DNA from: Oryzias latipes
Lineage: Eukaryota > Chordata > Actinopteri > Beloniformes > Adrianichthyidae
NCBI RefSeq assembly: GCF_002234675.1
Contig: NC_019868.2
Span: 20,740,743 to 20,804,742 of the forward strand
Reading direction: 5' to 3'
DNA: 64,000 nt
Under the pieces are notes generated by a model. That model was not told the DNA's origin. It searched no databases and saw only the letters and a list, made by a program, of their open reading frames with translations. Positions 11,336-22,899 of this stretch are shown here, piece after piece (positions within the stretch are counted from its first letter, which is position 1; each line of letters opens with the position of its first letter). The translations under genes and the position numbers were made by a program.

Positions 11336-13980
11336 TGCGTCATCTATGATCTTTTCAGATGCTTACTTCCTCCATAATCCTCCTCCCCATATGATCTAAA
11401 CTCTTAGTTTAAAGCAAGACTGCAATTTTAGGAAATTAAAAAAGGTGCCTTTGCCAATAAAAGATTAATGTTGCTATAGTTAATCAATTAAAAATGTTTG
11501 CACAGCTAGCAAGAATTTTATATTTGTTAGATCTGAGGGCAACTACATTGAGGCAGCGTCTACTTTTGAGCAGCTATACTATTGCTGTATTAGTTTTAAA
11601 TGGTTATCCTTTGTTCCAGTGGATGGAGAGTAGCTCTCACTTTACTTAGTCCATGTAAATAAGGCTGCTAACTATTGTCCAATTGGAAGAAAACCTGCTT
11701 AGTTATTTAGTCCTTTGAACATGTGGCCAACATGGAGAACAGCAAGTCAGCTCTCATCCCTCTGCTTTATGTTGCCCTAGCTGGTCTCTGCTCAAATCAG
11801 ACTCCTCCCTCCTCAGTTTCCAAACAGGAATTACCCACTGGTTTCAAGAAGCCAGAATTCCAGACTTTTATTGCAAAATGAACAGATTTCATACAGTTAT
11901 TATATATGACAAAATAATCATTTTTCTTTGAAAACTTTTTTTTTACACATTTTTGCAAATCCGTTTTTTTTTTCATGAAACCTTTTCTTTATTGCAAGTT
12001 GTACATGTTAAAAACTGTCCAATCAGATGCTTCAATTAATGTATGCAGTGCCTTCTGGCCCCCACATTGAACATTTAAAAATGTTTGACAGATTCTCCCA
12101 AAGTTTACTTTTGGACTTCCAGCAAGTTTAGTCCTGATTGATGAGAGTGGTTGCCATAGAAACAATGATTCAGACATACTTGGACCCATTGCTGCTTATT
12201 GACGTTGTCTCGTTTTGCAAAAAAATGGTGACTTCATTTGGTTGGAGCCGAAGTAAGCCATTTACTAGGAATGACGTCACACTGGCCCGGTGCAGTTTTC
12301 TTTTACAGTCAATGGTTATAACTCATTTCATGATGACATCAACAAAAAAACTGCAGGTTGCCCTTTTTTACCAAATCTTTAAAGAAAAGCAGTTTTGAAA
12401 ATACCAAATGATCTACATTTTTTTTATTTTGTTGAAAGAGATGTGCAAATGTGGATTTGTTTTGCATCCTGAACATGGCCTGAATTTCAGCCTGACCCAA
12501 TAAATAACAGTGCTCCTTTATTTCTTCTATATACTAACAAACAGGCAAGATGACCATGCCATAAGAATGGTCACTTTGCCAATGGTAATTTAGGTCACAC
12601 ATTTACGTCATCTCATTGTTCACCTTGTGACTGTAAAAAGATGAAACACCTTGATAAATGTCAAAGTGTATTCCCATGAAGGATTTCTTCTAAATGAGGG
12701 CTCAGACATATGGCATCTCTTATCTTTAATCTTGTCATGCCTTGAAAATCCACCACGAAACACCAGGTTTTGGTTTCTATGGTTGGTGTTAATGCAGGTA
12801 TATAATCCAAAAAACGTCAAGCATCCTCTATTTAATCTCAGGAGTGGAACTGTCTTTGGATTTTTTCCAAACCACGTACGCTCTAATCTATCTAATGTGC
12901 GTAGAAGAAAATTATGCAATTCAAGATTTTGCGCAATTGAGCAAAAATCTTTGTGATCTTTAAGCAAAAAATCAGCGGTAAAAAACACATTACAACAGTC
13001 TCAAACATTTGCAAAAATCTTTGTTGTTTTCTTTTTCTGTAGTTTGTAAACCTTTTAAGACCTGTAACCTAAAAGGATAAATAAAATGTGCACGTTTATT
13101 GATACTTGCACATTTAATACACCTTCGAGAAAAAATACTTTAAAAAAAGGCTGAAGTACAAAAGTGTCACAAAAGATTAGGTTAAAGGGTTAGGATTGAG
13201 GGTATTGGATCATTTTATTACAGAATCATTTTTAAAAAGAGATATATTAACTTAAAAGAATTCAATAAGCATTGAAGACTTTCCGTGAAGTGTTTTTACG
13301 CATTCACAAACCAAGCAGAACTATCATTGCATTGTTGAAATTTGAATAAATGAGGTTTAGTTTGCATAGATCACATGTATGGAATAAATGTGGTCATAAA
13401 AGTGCAAATTTGTTCTTGATCCTCAAAGGCTTTCTTTTAGCTCTTGCTGTGAAGATCACTGCGCCTTTTACGTACCAAAACACTGAGGTCATTTTTACAG
13501 TTTGACCTTTGGATGTTAAAATGTAAGCATATGTTCTTGTATTGGCGAAGGTCCTGATTTTTATATAAAAGAGCAGCCTACAAAACTCAAAGGTTTTGTC
13601 AGGACAAGAAGTGTGTTAAAGCTCCAATCCAACCACTCAATAGATCTTGACAAAATTCACTGAGCTACACTTGCCAGTTGGATCACTTGTGAATCCAGCC
13701 TGATCTTACAAATGCTCAAAAAATGCTTTAACTAGTTTTAATTGGATACAGATTCACAAGCATGAAGCTGTAAACTCATACAGGAACATAGCATAACAGG
13801 AAGTAGACTTTATGACTCGAGCTGAAATACAGCTCGTAGATTTCAGTACAAATTTGCAGGTTTTTTAAATATGTAAATGTTTGCCTGTGTTGGCTGCCGT
13901 ATGTCTCATGCAGCCCTGCAGCAGCAGCTGTTGGGACAGTGTGTTCAAACTCCTGTGAGCGCTCAGCACCCTCCACAGGC
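11336..13980. other. Upstream flank of adrb2
   Basis: No exon was recognised. Opposing open frames at 12620-12988 and 12651-12956 mirror each other and have no domain. 12140-12320 may be an old dispersed repeat but I cannot name it. Enhancers of adrb2 could lie here; nothing in the sequence marks one clearly. Confidence 0.4.
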
Positions 13981-13990
13981 TAGTGCGCTG

Positions 13991-14034
13991 ATTGGCTGAG
14001 CTCTGACTGTGATGTCACCATTGCATGCTATAAG
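13991..14034 (+). promoter_or_regulatory. adrb2: adrb2 core promoter: CCAAT (inverted), CRE-like, TATA-like
   Basis: Within 45 bp there are an inverted CCAAT box (ATTGG, 13991-13995), a CRE-like octamer TGATGTCA (14010-14017, one base from TGACGTCA) and a TATA-like CTATAAG (14028-14034). The spacing is that of a working RNA polymerase II promoter, with a start expected about 14058-14065. That is some 415 bp before the start codon in genomic distance. A CRE fits the known cAMP-dependent autoregulation of the mammalian ADRB2 gene. The transcription start is inferred. Confidence 0.6.
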
Positions 14035-14182
14035 GACTCTGAGACACATCAGAGGAAACACTGCTCAACGGAACGACTTGGTAGAGAGACAACTGGAGCT
14101 CAACCCGAACAAAAAGTACAGGGGCATGTGAGCCTTGCCAGTCTTACAGGAAGTATTTCAACACTGACATTCTGACATTTTT

Positions 14183-14217
14183 ATGGGAGGCTGGGAGCAA
14201 AACAACGACCTGTCGAG
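14183..14217 (+). promoter_or_regulatory. adrb2: Upstream ORF start in the adrb2 leader
   Basis: An ATG at 14183 precedes the receptor start. If the leader intron 14218-14476 is removed, this frame runs across the junction, reads through the receptor start in another frame and stops after 23 codons, at the TGA following ACTCGAATG. Unspliced, it instead stops at the TAA inside the intron. Human ADRB2 mRNA also carries a short upstream ORF that damps translation. This fish peptide does not resemble the human one. Confidence 0.45.
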
Positions 14218-14476
14218 GTTGGTATTTTTGCTCTTTCTTGACTCAACTTGTTTTTAAAGCATGGAGCCAAAAAGGTCGTTATGGCTGGTGCCTCTGCTGT
14301 GTTTTTTTTAATCTTTTGTTGCTTTGCTTGTTTTTTTGTTTCAGATACAAACATTCATGTTTTAAACTTTATTATTGCTGCATTTATTTAGTTCCCATAA
14401 GTTAGATACATGTTTGAATTGTGCACTTCCCCTCTTTTTACTGTGTCTGATGATTTTCTGCATGTGATTTCTTCAG
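14218..14476 (+). other. adrb2: Probable 5' UTR intron of adrb2
   Basis: Exon end CTGTCGAG is followed by gttggt. The 3' side has a pyrimidine-rich stretch and ends 'gatttcttcag' immediately before ATGGGAG. Joining the sides puts G at -3 and G at +4 of the start codon (good context). Without splicing, -3 is C. The human gene has no intron, so this would be a lineage difference. It is inferred from sequence alone. Confidence 0.5.
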
Positions 14477-15724
14477 ATGGGAGTTACAGTCTCTCCAGTC
14501 TACTCGAATGTGAGCACTACGTCATTGTCCAACAACGAGACGGGCCACAACGAGATGGGCCTCAACGAGACAGGCCACAGTGAGACGGCTATGATCCTGA
14601 TGGGCATCGGAATGTCTTTTCTGGTGCTGTGCATTGTCTTTGGAAACATCCTGGTCATAACAGCAATCGCTCGCTTTCAGCGTCTCCAAACTGTCACCAA
14701 CTGCTTCGTCACATCTCTGGCGTGTGCAGACCTGGTCATGGGTCTCATTGTGGTTCCCTTTGGTGCTTTAAACATCATCTTCGTTAAATGGCACTTTGGT
14801 AAATTCTGGTGCGACTTCTGGACTGCCACAGATGTCCTCTGCGTGACTGCAAGCATCGGGACCCTTTGTGTCATCGCTATTGACCGTTACGTGGCCATTA
14901 CTGCACCCTTCCGCTACCAGTCACTATTGACAAAGTGCAGAGCTCGAATTGTGGTCATCTTTATATGGGTGATTGCTGCTTTGACATCCTACCCGCCCAT
15001 TCATATGAACGTGTGGAGATCCAATACATCGGAAGCTGAGAAATGTCTTAATAAAACAGACTGCTGCCAGTTTCACACAAACATACAATATGGAATCACC
15101 TCCTCCATCATCTCCTTCTACATCCCTTTGATCATCATGGTTTTTGTCTACAGCCGTGTTTTCCTGGCGGCCAAAAGGCAGCTAAAAAAGATTAACCAAA
15201 GCGTTGGACGCTTTCATGTAGATTCTTCGGAGGACAAGAATGGCCGTGGACAAAAGAAGGCAAAGTTTTACTTGCGTGAACACAAAGCCCTGAAAACTTT
15301 GGGTATCATAATGGGGACCTTTACTCTTTGCTGGCTACCATTCTTCATCCTTAATGTAATCGCGTCCATATGGAACGTGAACAACTATAGCGTATTTATG
15401 ATTCTGAACTGGATAGGCTATTCAAACTCTATGTTCAACCCTGTCATTTACTGCCGGAGTCCTGAGTTCAGGTACGCTTTCAAGGAACTCCTGTGCATCA
15501 GGAGGAACCATCTGAGCCACCAAGGCCAAACAAATGGATACATCTACAGCAGGCACAGCTGGCAGAGTGAGCAGCAAGGGAGGAGCAAGTGCAACTCGGA
15601 GGACAGTGATGCCAATGAGGCTTGTCTGATAAAAGGTGCAGGGGTGGGCAGTGGTGTGGACAGAGCCATAGACCCCAATGGAAACTGCAACAAAGGTATA
15701 ACGACTGTCACAACTGCCCTTTAA
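14477..15724 (+). CDS. adrb2: Beta-2 adrenergic receptor (single coding exon)
   Basis: A 415-residue class A GPCR that binds adrenaline and noradrenaline at the plasma membrane and couples to Gs. Visible family marks: Asp85 in helix 2, amine-binding Asp119 in helix 3 (TDVLC), DRY at 136-138, helix-5 serines 209, 210 and 213, CWLPFF at 285-290, Asn311 in helix 7, NPxxY at 321-325, and Cys340 at the human palmitoylation position. Extracellular cysteines 112, 190, 196 and 197 match the human disulfides. Subtype is shown by '[19 protein letters not shown]' and 'VYSRVF..AKRQL', closer to human ADRB2 than ADRB1, and by sh3tc2 next door. Sequons lie at Asn11, 20, 30, 183 and 192. The C-terminus TTAL is a class I PDZ ligand (human DSLL). 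Odd points: Gly128 where human has Glu122, and no RRSS protein-kinase-A site in loop 3. Which teleost paralogue (a or b) it is cannot be told from here. Confidence 0.97.
   Translation: MGVTVSPVYSNVSTTSLSNNETGHNEMGLNETGHSETAMILMGIGMSFLVLCIVFGNILVITAIARFQRLQTVTNCFVTSLACADLVMGLIVVPFGALNIIFVKWHFGKFWCDFWTATDVLCVTASIGTLCVIAIDRYVAITAPFRYQSLLTKCRARIVVIFIWVIAALTSYPPIHMNVWRSNTSEAEKCLNKTDCCQFHTNIQYGITSSIISFYIPLIIMVFVYSRVFLAAKRQLKKINQSVGRFHVDSSEDKNGRGQKKAKFYLREHKALKTLGIIMGTFTLCWLPFFILNVIASIWNVNNYSVFMILNWIGYSNSMFNPVIYCRSPEFRYAFKELLCIRRNHLSHQGQTNGYIYSRHSWQSEQQGRSKCNSEDSDANEACLIKGAGVGSGVDRAIDPNGNCNKGITTVTTAL
14534..14593 (+). repeat. adrb2: 15-bp tandem repeat in the receptor N-terminus
   Basis: Four 15-bp units encode [15 protein letters not shown] and SETAM in residues 20-39. 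The first three are nearly identical in DNA (unit AACGAGACGGGCCAC). Units 1 and 3 carry the N-glycosylation sequons NET; the methionine in unit 2 breaks its sequon. The repeat lies wholly in the extracellular tail. Confidence 0.85.
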
Positions 15725-18700
15725 GCACGGACCACCGACCCTTCAGTCAACAGAGAAAGATGAAAGCCTATACACTTATGAACATTTAGGGCTTTTCTCT
15801 CAATCGCTGATTAAGGTAAGGCCAGTCAAAGTGGCTGGCAGTGTTTCAAAAGTGTTTCAGAGAACCTGCAACGATCACATCAAGCTGAGGAACATTTTTT
15901 TTAAGTTAAACATAGTGACTACATATTGTAATGTATTTTTTTTATTACATGATGACTACATCTACCTCCCTAACGGCTTTACAGTGTTAGTTTCTTTACC
16001 GGCTTACATTCTTACCTTTGGAGTTAAACGAGAGCGATGTCTCAGCTGTGTGTTGAGCCTAATAAATGGCGTGTGAATAGTACATTTGCAGATTATAAGG
16101 CTTCATCCAAAACCTTAGGGCATGCTTTATTTATTTTTTGCTCTTTCTTGAGGAGGGAAGCCACAGTTTTTTGTATGGTATAAAACTGTATTTGAGATTT
16201 TCCATGCGATTTTTCTTCCAATGCAAAGAATGGATTTTTGAACCAGTCTTGGTCTTTGCATCAAAAATTACATTCCGACAACACTTGAGGAATCTATTAA
16301 GTTGTAATCTTTTTTTCAGGGAGCTATATTGGCTACGCGTGAGGCAAAACACGTCTCAGTCCTGCTCTACTGTGCAAGACTGTGTTTAAAGGAGTTTATG
16401 TTGTCAGCAGAAAGCACAAGAGATATGGCTGGCTAATCTAGATCCTAATGCTGAGCCTAAGGAACGCCTGTAGCTGTTGGGTTAATGCCATCATAAAACA
16501 TCAAAGCTTGTTTTATCAGATAACGAACCGTAAAATACCTATAATTTTTGGGAGGAACGCTAAGTGCAATAATATAAAACTTGGGCTGAAATGCTCACCG
16601 TTTTCATAAATTCAAACATTTCTTTTGGCTTGTTACATATACCTGAACTATGTCTATTTTCCACTTGTTGCAAATCTAAAACCACTTTTTTGTTACAAAT
16701 AACAGTGAGAACGACGATTCTTTTTCTTCTGTGCGACAAATTTGAACCATAGTTGACCCATAGCTGCATGAGCCTTGTTTGTTTATCAGATTTTGCAGTT
16801 GCCATGTTTCAGTATGTGCACAGTTTACCGCAACCAGAGAAGCTGTTTCCTCATAGTGCAAGGGTACAGACAACACGTAATCATAAACAGGGTGTGAATG
16901 CAGCCAAATGACAAAGTTCTAGCACCAAGCCATAACGGTGAAGTCAGCAACCAGACAGAAAAAAGAAAAAATCCAAAGCTTGTATTCAGTACACTCATTG
17001 TTTTTATCTGGCTATCTCTTTTCTTGTGTGTGTAATCATTGTGCCATTTGGACAAGAGACACGGGAGCCTGCAAAAACGTGCCTCGGCTTCAGTCGTTTC
17101 AGTCAGTTTTGGTCAGTCTTATTTAAATGCCCCTTAATGTGCAGCCTGGAGAAAAGGCAGCTGAGCCCTGATCCAATAAACACAAACACATCTCCTGTTT
17201 AGCTGAAGAATCATCATAAAAGGGATCCAGAGGACCAACCTAAAATGATTTTCTTTCTTGTCATTCACTTTAAAACTTCAAGGAAGACTATCGTGGACAA
17301 TAAGCACTTAGCACAAAGGGCACGATTGCAAGCCTATTAAGAGTAAAGGAAAGTGTTGATGTAGCTGCAGCACCTTTCCTTAGTGAGTTTGGCAGAAGTA
17401 TGATCTTGTCAAAGGGACTGAACACTAAATGTAGCTCCTAAGACAGGAGGGGGACCAGGGACTCTGCCAGGCTAAATCTGTGTTAGTGACTTGTATTTTT
17501 GTGCATGTAGCATCGCCTCTGACCGGGGTTAGATTTGCTGACACTTTCAAAGCTGTGAACTTTGTTCCTCCAGAGGAAACCTCTTATGTACTGTATCGCA
17601 CGGTTTGGTGAGCGCTGTTATCACAGACCTTAGGAGTCGACGTAAACACAGTGTCATCATACGTCAATGTTTGCCATGTGAAAAACAAGCTTTCCAGTGT
17701 GCTGATCTTTTTCTGTTTTTCTTCTTTGCGGATTTACAGCAAAGTAAATGTACAAGGTTGAATGTCATAGGAAATGTTTCTTTTAGACTTTTATTTTAAC
17801 ATTTCCACTGTACAGCATGCCAAAAGCACAAATCTGATATTAGACCAAGTTTGTACATATCTCCTTCAAAAAACAAAACAAAAAAAGGCACTAATTTACC
17901 AACACACCAGTCTTTTTGTTTGAAATAAAAAAATGTAAATTTTGCAAGCACTCTGCAAGTGTTTGCACGTCTGCTTTTAACGTCTGGTGTTGTGTTGGTG
18001 GACCTGCATGCTCCTCTCTGTCAAAGTGATCTGGCTGTGAACTGCACATCCACACTGCTCCCTCCTGGCAGTAGACTCTCTTTGCACCTCAGTCGCCACA
18101 CGTTCGTACAAAGGTTTCATCAATAGCCCTGTAAATTGTAGAATGTAAGCCTTCACATTCTCCAGCGCTTAAGAAAACCTACGTGCGTTTTGAATATCGA
18201 GCTGACGCACTTTGCCATTCCAAGCACAGCTGATGTTTTATGTCAGACTTTCAGTGCACATTCAGTTCTCTCTCCAATGTCTTGTTCCAGAGCACATGCT
18301 GCTCTGTGCACTCTGAAACAATAGGTACTCTCCAAGGAGAATTATGGGTTACAGTAAAAGCGAGTCTTAGAGGTTATTTTATAGTTTTGTGTCTGTATCA
18401 AATTGGGTGACGTATTAAACGTTAATATGATCTTAATGAACCTAAACTTGCACTGTATAGCACTTTCAGGAGATTTAGAAAATCTGAAAAACATTTTGAG
18501 TTCACAAAATTAAAAAAAAATGGTTTGTTTAATTAACCTTCTGGTCTAAAACATACAAATGAGTAAAAAAAAAAAGAACATACTTAATTCATTTCAGGGC
18601 AGGATGTTGCTCAAAGCTTCAATATAAATCTTTTCAATGTTTCTATAAAGTTCAAAATTTCATCATTAGACATTAAAGAGCAAACTTGTCACATGTTACC

Positions 18701-18881
18701 TTTCATTTTTATGGTGGGAGTGAAACACTCCCCGAAATGTTTACTAAATGTTTGCAAGCTATTTTCGCACAAGTTGTTGTCACTGTTAAAGTCTTGAAGC
18801 CTGTTGTGAAATGTGGTGCCCTGTGGTATTTATTAATAAAACAAGTGTATGCGTGGTATGTTACATTTTTATTGAAATAAA
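15725..18881 (+). other. adrb2: adrb2 3' flank with candidate polyadenylation sites
   Basis: No second gene is seen. AATAAA signals lie at 16061-16066, 18835-18840 and 18876-18881. The last pair is followed by a GT-rich stretch (18890-18925), as expected of a real cleavage site. The mRNA therefore ends either about 340 or about 3,170 bases after the stop. The sequence cannot decide between them. Confidence 0.4.
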
Positions 18882-21800
18882 TTATGTACATGTTGTGTGT
18901 AATGGTCCCTTTGATGTGTCTTTAATGGCTGCCCTTATAGCGTGTGGTACAGTACAGTCATCTCCCCAGAGTAGTCCTTTTAAAAGGAAGATGGAGAGAA
19001 GTTCAAATTCTTTAAATATGAGAAAACCATCTGTATGTGATTTAAATGATACAAGGGGAAGATAAAACTAATGTTTCCATTCGTCCTTTTTTTTAACTAC
19101 ACCTCTGTATTAATTAATAATGTCATACTTCTGTCAAATAGTTCCCCTTTTTCTGTCAAAAAGAGAACTTTCTGACAAAAAAACAAAGAATACAATACAA
19201 TAGAGGTGTGGAATAAAATACTCTGCAAATCTAGGTCTCTGAGAAAAAAGTAAAAGATTCTTACCCCATTAGCAGAGTTTTTATAAATAAGCATAAATAT
19301 TTGCCAATAGGGTGATAAAAAGTGTCTTACCAAAAGTTCTCATTTTAATAAAAAAATATAGTCACTAAGACATATGTTGTAGGAGGAAATGTTCAAAAAC
19401 AAATTTAAAAAAATTCTTGCAAGACATAAAGACAGTTTTTCAGGCTTTTTACTTTCCTCAGATTCAGTTTTTGGCTGTGTACAACTCTGATTCACCTTAA
19501 AGTAAAGATTAAAAAGACTTGTAAGCTGTGGAATTTAAGAAAAAGACTTGTGGTCTAATGTTAAGGAATAAAAAGAACATAAACTTACACATAGTAGTCA
19601 GACTACTACTACAATTTCGACGGTTGAATATTAATATATTGAGACTGCACTTTTGAGATGTTATTTCAAAAGTGCTGTGAATAAATCCAAGAAACATGAA
19701 ACATTTTGTCTTTTTAAGGCAAGTCTTTGTGTTCTCTTAAAAACACCCAAAAATGCCTTCAGACTAGGACATTTCAGGTAGCTCTCTGTATGATAGACTG
19801 AGTTTAAGTGCGAATGTGTCAGACCACAAAGCCAAATCAAACTTAAGCATTAAATTTAGAGGCTCCGCTGACATCGGAAAGTCATATCTCGTTTTTTTAG
19901 ATTTTCTTTTTCAGTAGAGGAAAAGGAAGAACTAAGAAAGCATTTGCGAGTTCCCTTGCATGAAAGTGATATCCTGGTGACATTCAGTCATTTCTGTTAA
20001 CACATAAAGTATTATTGGAGTTATTCATTTTTGAGATTTGATAAAGCCTCTTTTGAAAGAAAAATCCGGTTAAATTCATGTTGAAACTCTTTTTTTTTAA
20101 AAACATTTTGACAAACTTAACACTGTTAAACCACACATTTAGAATCATTGTTGGCTTGAACAAAATCAGTCAGTAACTCAGTAGCTGTAACTGTGATGTG
20201 GTCCACCCACAATTTTAGTTCAAGCCTATATTTAATGTTTTAAGATGTAATCAACAATATCTAATCTGTTTTAAATCCTTTAAGAACAGTAATCAACTAT
20301 AAACTTGTTTATCTACTTTAGTTAGCAATTCTCTTAGCATTAATTTTGTTTTTGTTTTTTTAATAAAACTCAAATGTTTTTGTTTTAAATCAACTGCTCG
20401 AAACACTGAAGATGATTTGCGTTGGTTTGTTCAATCATCAGTACAAAAAGTGTTTTTAAGACTACAGTAAAATAATCTAAAATCAGTAAGGTCTCAGGAA
20501 ATGATTTGAAGGCATGACGGCCCAACTGCTTCACAAAATAGGGGTAAAATTGGTGTCGTGGTAACAACAGTACATCCTTAGTCTTTAAGTGCTGCATGGA
20601 TGGAGGTTCATTCAAGGCTTTGAAGATGCTTATTTAGATTTTAAACTTTGAAAGATGAATGAAGCGATGCCAGGAGGCAAGCGTAAAGGTCACAAGTTTG
20701 GGATTTTGCAGTTTTAGTAATAGGTTTAGATGCAGCAATTTGACCTCAGATGTTTGGCGGCTGTTGGTGGAAGATAAGGTACTTTACTGGCTCAATACAA
20801 CCATTTATTCTGCAGTGTTTTCCTTTCCTCCATTTCAATATCCCATTTTGGCTTTATAAGGGTAGAGAATTGAATTCCTCCACTGCCTGTTTAAAACCAG
20901 AGACAGATCCCTTATAACTATCAGCATATGATGGCTTTTAACAATTTTGATTCTTTTCTTTTGGCAAGAAGAATATACTTTGTGTGTTGTTGTTTTTTTG
21001 TCTTGTCCAAGCTGGGATTGTAGACAAAGAAATGTCAAAAATAAAATCAACTTTGTGAATGTAGGATGCTCGCATTCTTATTCTCTTTATCACTCCCCCA
21101 CTGTCATATTAATGTTTACAGATATTAGATTTTTATTTTAAGAAAATTCAGATCACTTCTTTCAATTCAAATCATGTTTACCTGCTCCTGCACAACTGTT
21201 TACTTTCTTTTATGTCCTTTTTTTAGTTGTAAACGAACAGAATTTAAATTATCTGGACGTTCTGATGCAACATCAGTTGGCCGGTTTTAGAATTTTTAAA
21301 GCCGCAATACAAAAAAATCAACTGTTTTTCCATAAAAATGTTTGACATTTCAACAGATCCGCTATTGTTTCATGGCAGAGAATCTTCCATATTCTGCATA
21401 AACAACATGGGAAAAATATTTGTGTAAAAACAAACCTTGGAAATTTGTTGATTAAAGTCGGATCCAACAGATTAAATATGTACCAAATATATGTAATCAA
21501 TTTTCCATGGCATTATTAAAGTCTCCACAGTGCCTTTCATGCATGCTTTACTGTAAAAACTGAAACCTTTTGTTTGTTATTACAGTTTAATCTCAGAAAT
21601 CTCAGTCCTTACTTACGGGGTCGACAAATCAATTTTAGTTGGTTTTGCATTGAATGTTCTGTCTTGGAGGGACGAGACATCCAAAGCGCCTAATCCACCG
21701 ATCTGTGTAAATGTAGGAATGTGAGATCAGGCATGCATTTGTTGTAGCTCCACGAAAGACTTTAAAAATACTAATTTTGGCCTAATTTGCCCTGTGAAAA

Positions 21801-22331
21801 AAGTAGTTTGCATAACATTTGTGAGATTTAAACTCCTACATTTGTTGTTTTGTCTTGTAAGCATCCTTTTTGCCAATTCTGAAACAGATCAAAACGTTTA
21901 AAAGACCTTTTAAAGATGAGTAAATAGAAAATGCCAGCAGACAGAAATATGCTTCGTATACAAATAAATTTATCCGTGCATCATGTGAGGAAAACTCCTC
22001 TTTGCAACAGTGTCCTGTTGTCAGCATGGATTATGGGAAATCTGTCAAGTGATTACGCAGCAAAGACTTCTGCAGAGATTTGGGCACCAATTTTCTCCAC
22101 TCTCTACCCAAGCCCCACTTCCTTTGTTGAATCTTTTTGCAGTCCTGCAATGGAAAAGGCTGTTACCTCTTTGTAACCTTTGTGCCACAGTTTTAGATCA
22201 ACTTTTGATTTGTTTGTTCCTCCTCTCAGATATCCTCACCTTCATAGATTAGTTCCTGTTTTTTGTATCTATTTTTATCAGCAGAGTTTCCACCTTAAAA
22301 TCCAACTCTGATCATATTTTAATTTATGTAA
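18882..22331. other. Intergenic DNA
   Basis: AT-rich, with no exon, RNA gene or clear repeat that I can support. The short frames on both strands have no domains or splice context. Confidence 0.5.
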
Positions 22332-22483
22332 CCCTTGTGCTATAGGTACTTTAACATTGGGAGTTGGGTCATCTAGACCCACTAGACAGTGCTGAACCTT
22401 TTTTCTACAATGATCTGTGATCTTCACTGGTGTCCATGGATTACATGAAATCTTTCCACCTTTATCCACCTTTGTCATGGTAG
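22332..22483 (-). mobile_element. piggyBac-like MITE, copy P2 (truncated)
   Basis: Minus-strand copy of the 205-bp element. The CCCTTGTGCTAT terminus at 22332 and the internal GGGTCATCTAGACCC are intact. The other end breaks off after 'TTTGTCATGGTAG' and joins a 5'-truncated family-A element directly. The left flank is GTAA, a decayed TTAA. Confidence 0.7.
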
Positions 22484-22899
22484 TGGTTGTTTACCTCTCT
22501 CCTGCTAGCTTATAGCCCCAACTTAACATTTGCAGTGCAACAAAAATGTCGAGTAATATTGGAGCTATCCATGCACACAGTTCTGAGTTAGATGTCAGCT
22601 CGGATGAGGAAAACAAAGACGTACATGGATTTAGTCATCTATAAGTGGATGCATCAGAATGGAAGCAGGGAGCTTGTGGCCTGCGCAGTGTAGCTGCTAC
22701 GTAACAACTACAAGCTTCTTTACATGACATTTTTTTGTTTGGTCCTGATTCACAATAATTTGAATAAATAAATACTCAGAAAACTATTATTAATCTTAAC
22801 TTTCTTCTTTTTTTTAATAAATATCCTCCATCATCAGAAAAGTGTAAGAATATGTCAAAAAAAACATAAAACACAGTTGTCGTTGGAGTGGGTCTTTAA
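22484..22899 (+). mobile_element. Family-A MITE-like element, copy A3 (5' truncated)
   Basis: Runs from the middle of the element to its complete 3' end (GGAGTGGGTCTTTAAT). The exon-like block is best preserved here: from ATG at about 22547 it reads MSSNIGAIH, then VSSDEENKDVHGF, a stop, then VDASEW. This and copy A1 independently keep the same frame over some 40 codons, which suggests a coding origin. Confidence 0.75.

Noticed and set aside
12620..12988. Opposing frames of 122 and 101 codons
   Set aside because: They shadow each other, neither shows family motifs, and the region lies among repeat-like sequence.
1..13980. Expected htr4 exons upstream of adrb2
   Set aside because: No serotonin-receptor motifs (DRY, NPxxY or TM-like frames) were seen on either strand. 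If synteny holds, htr4 lies beyond the window.
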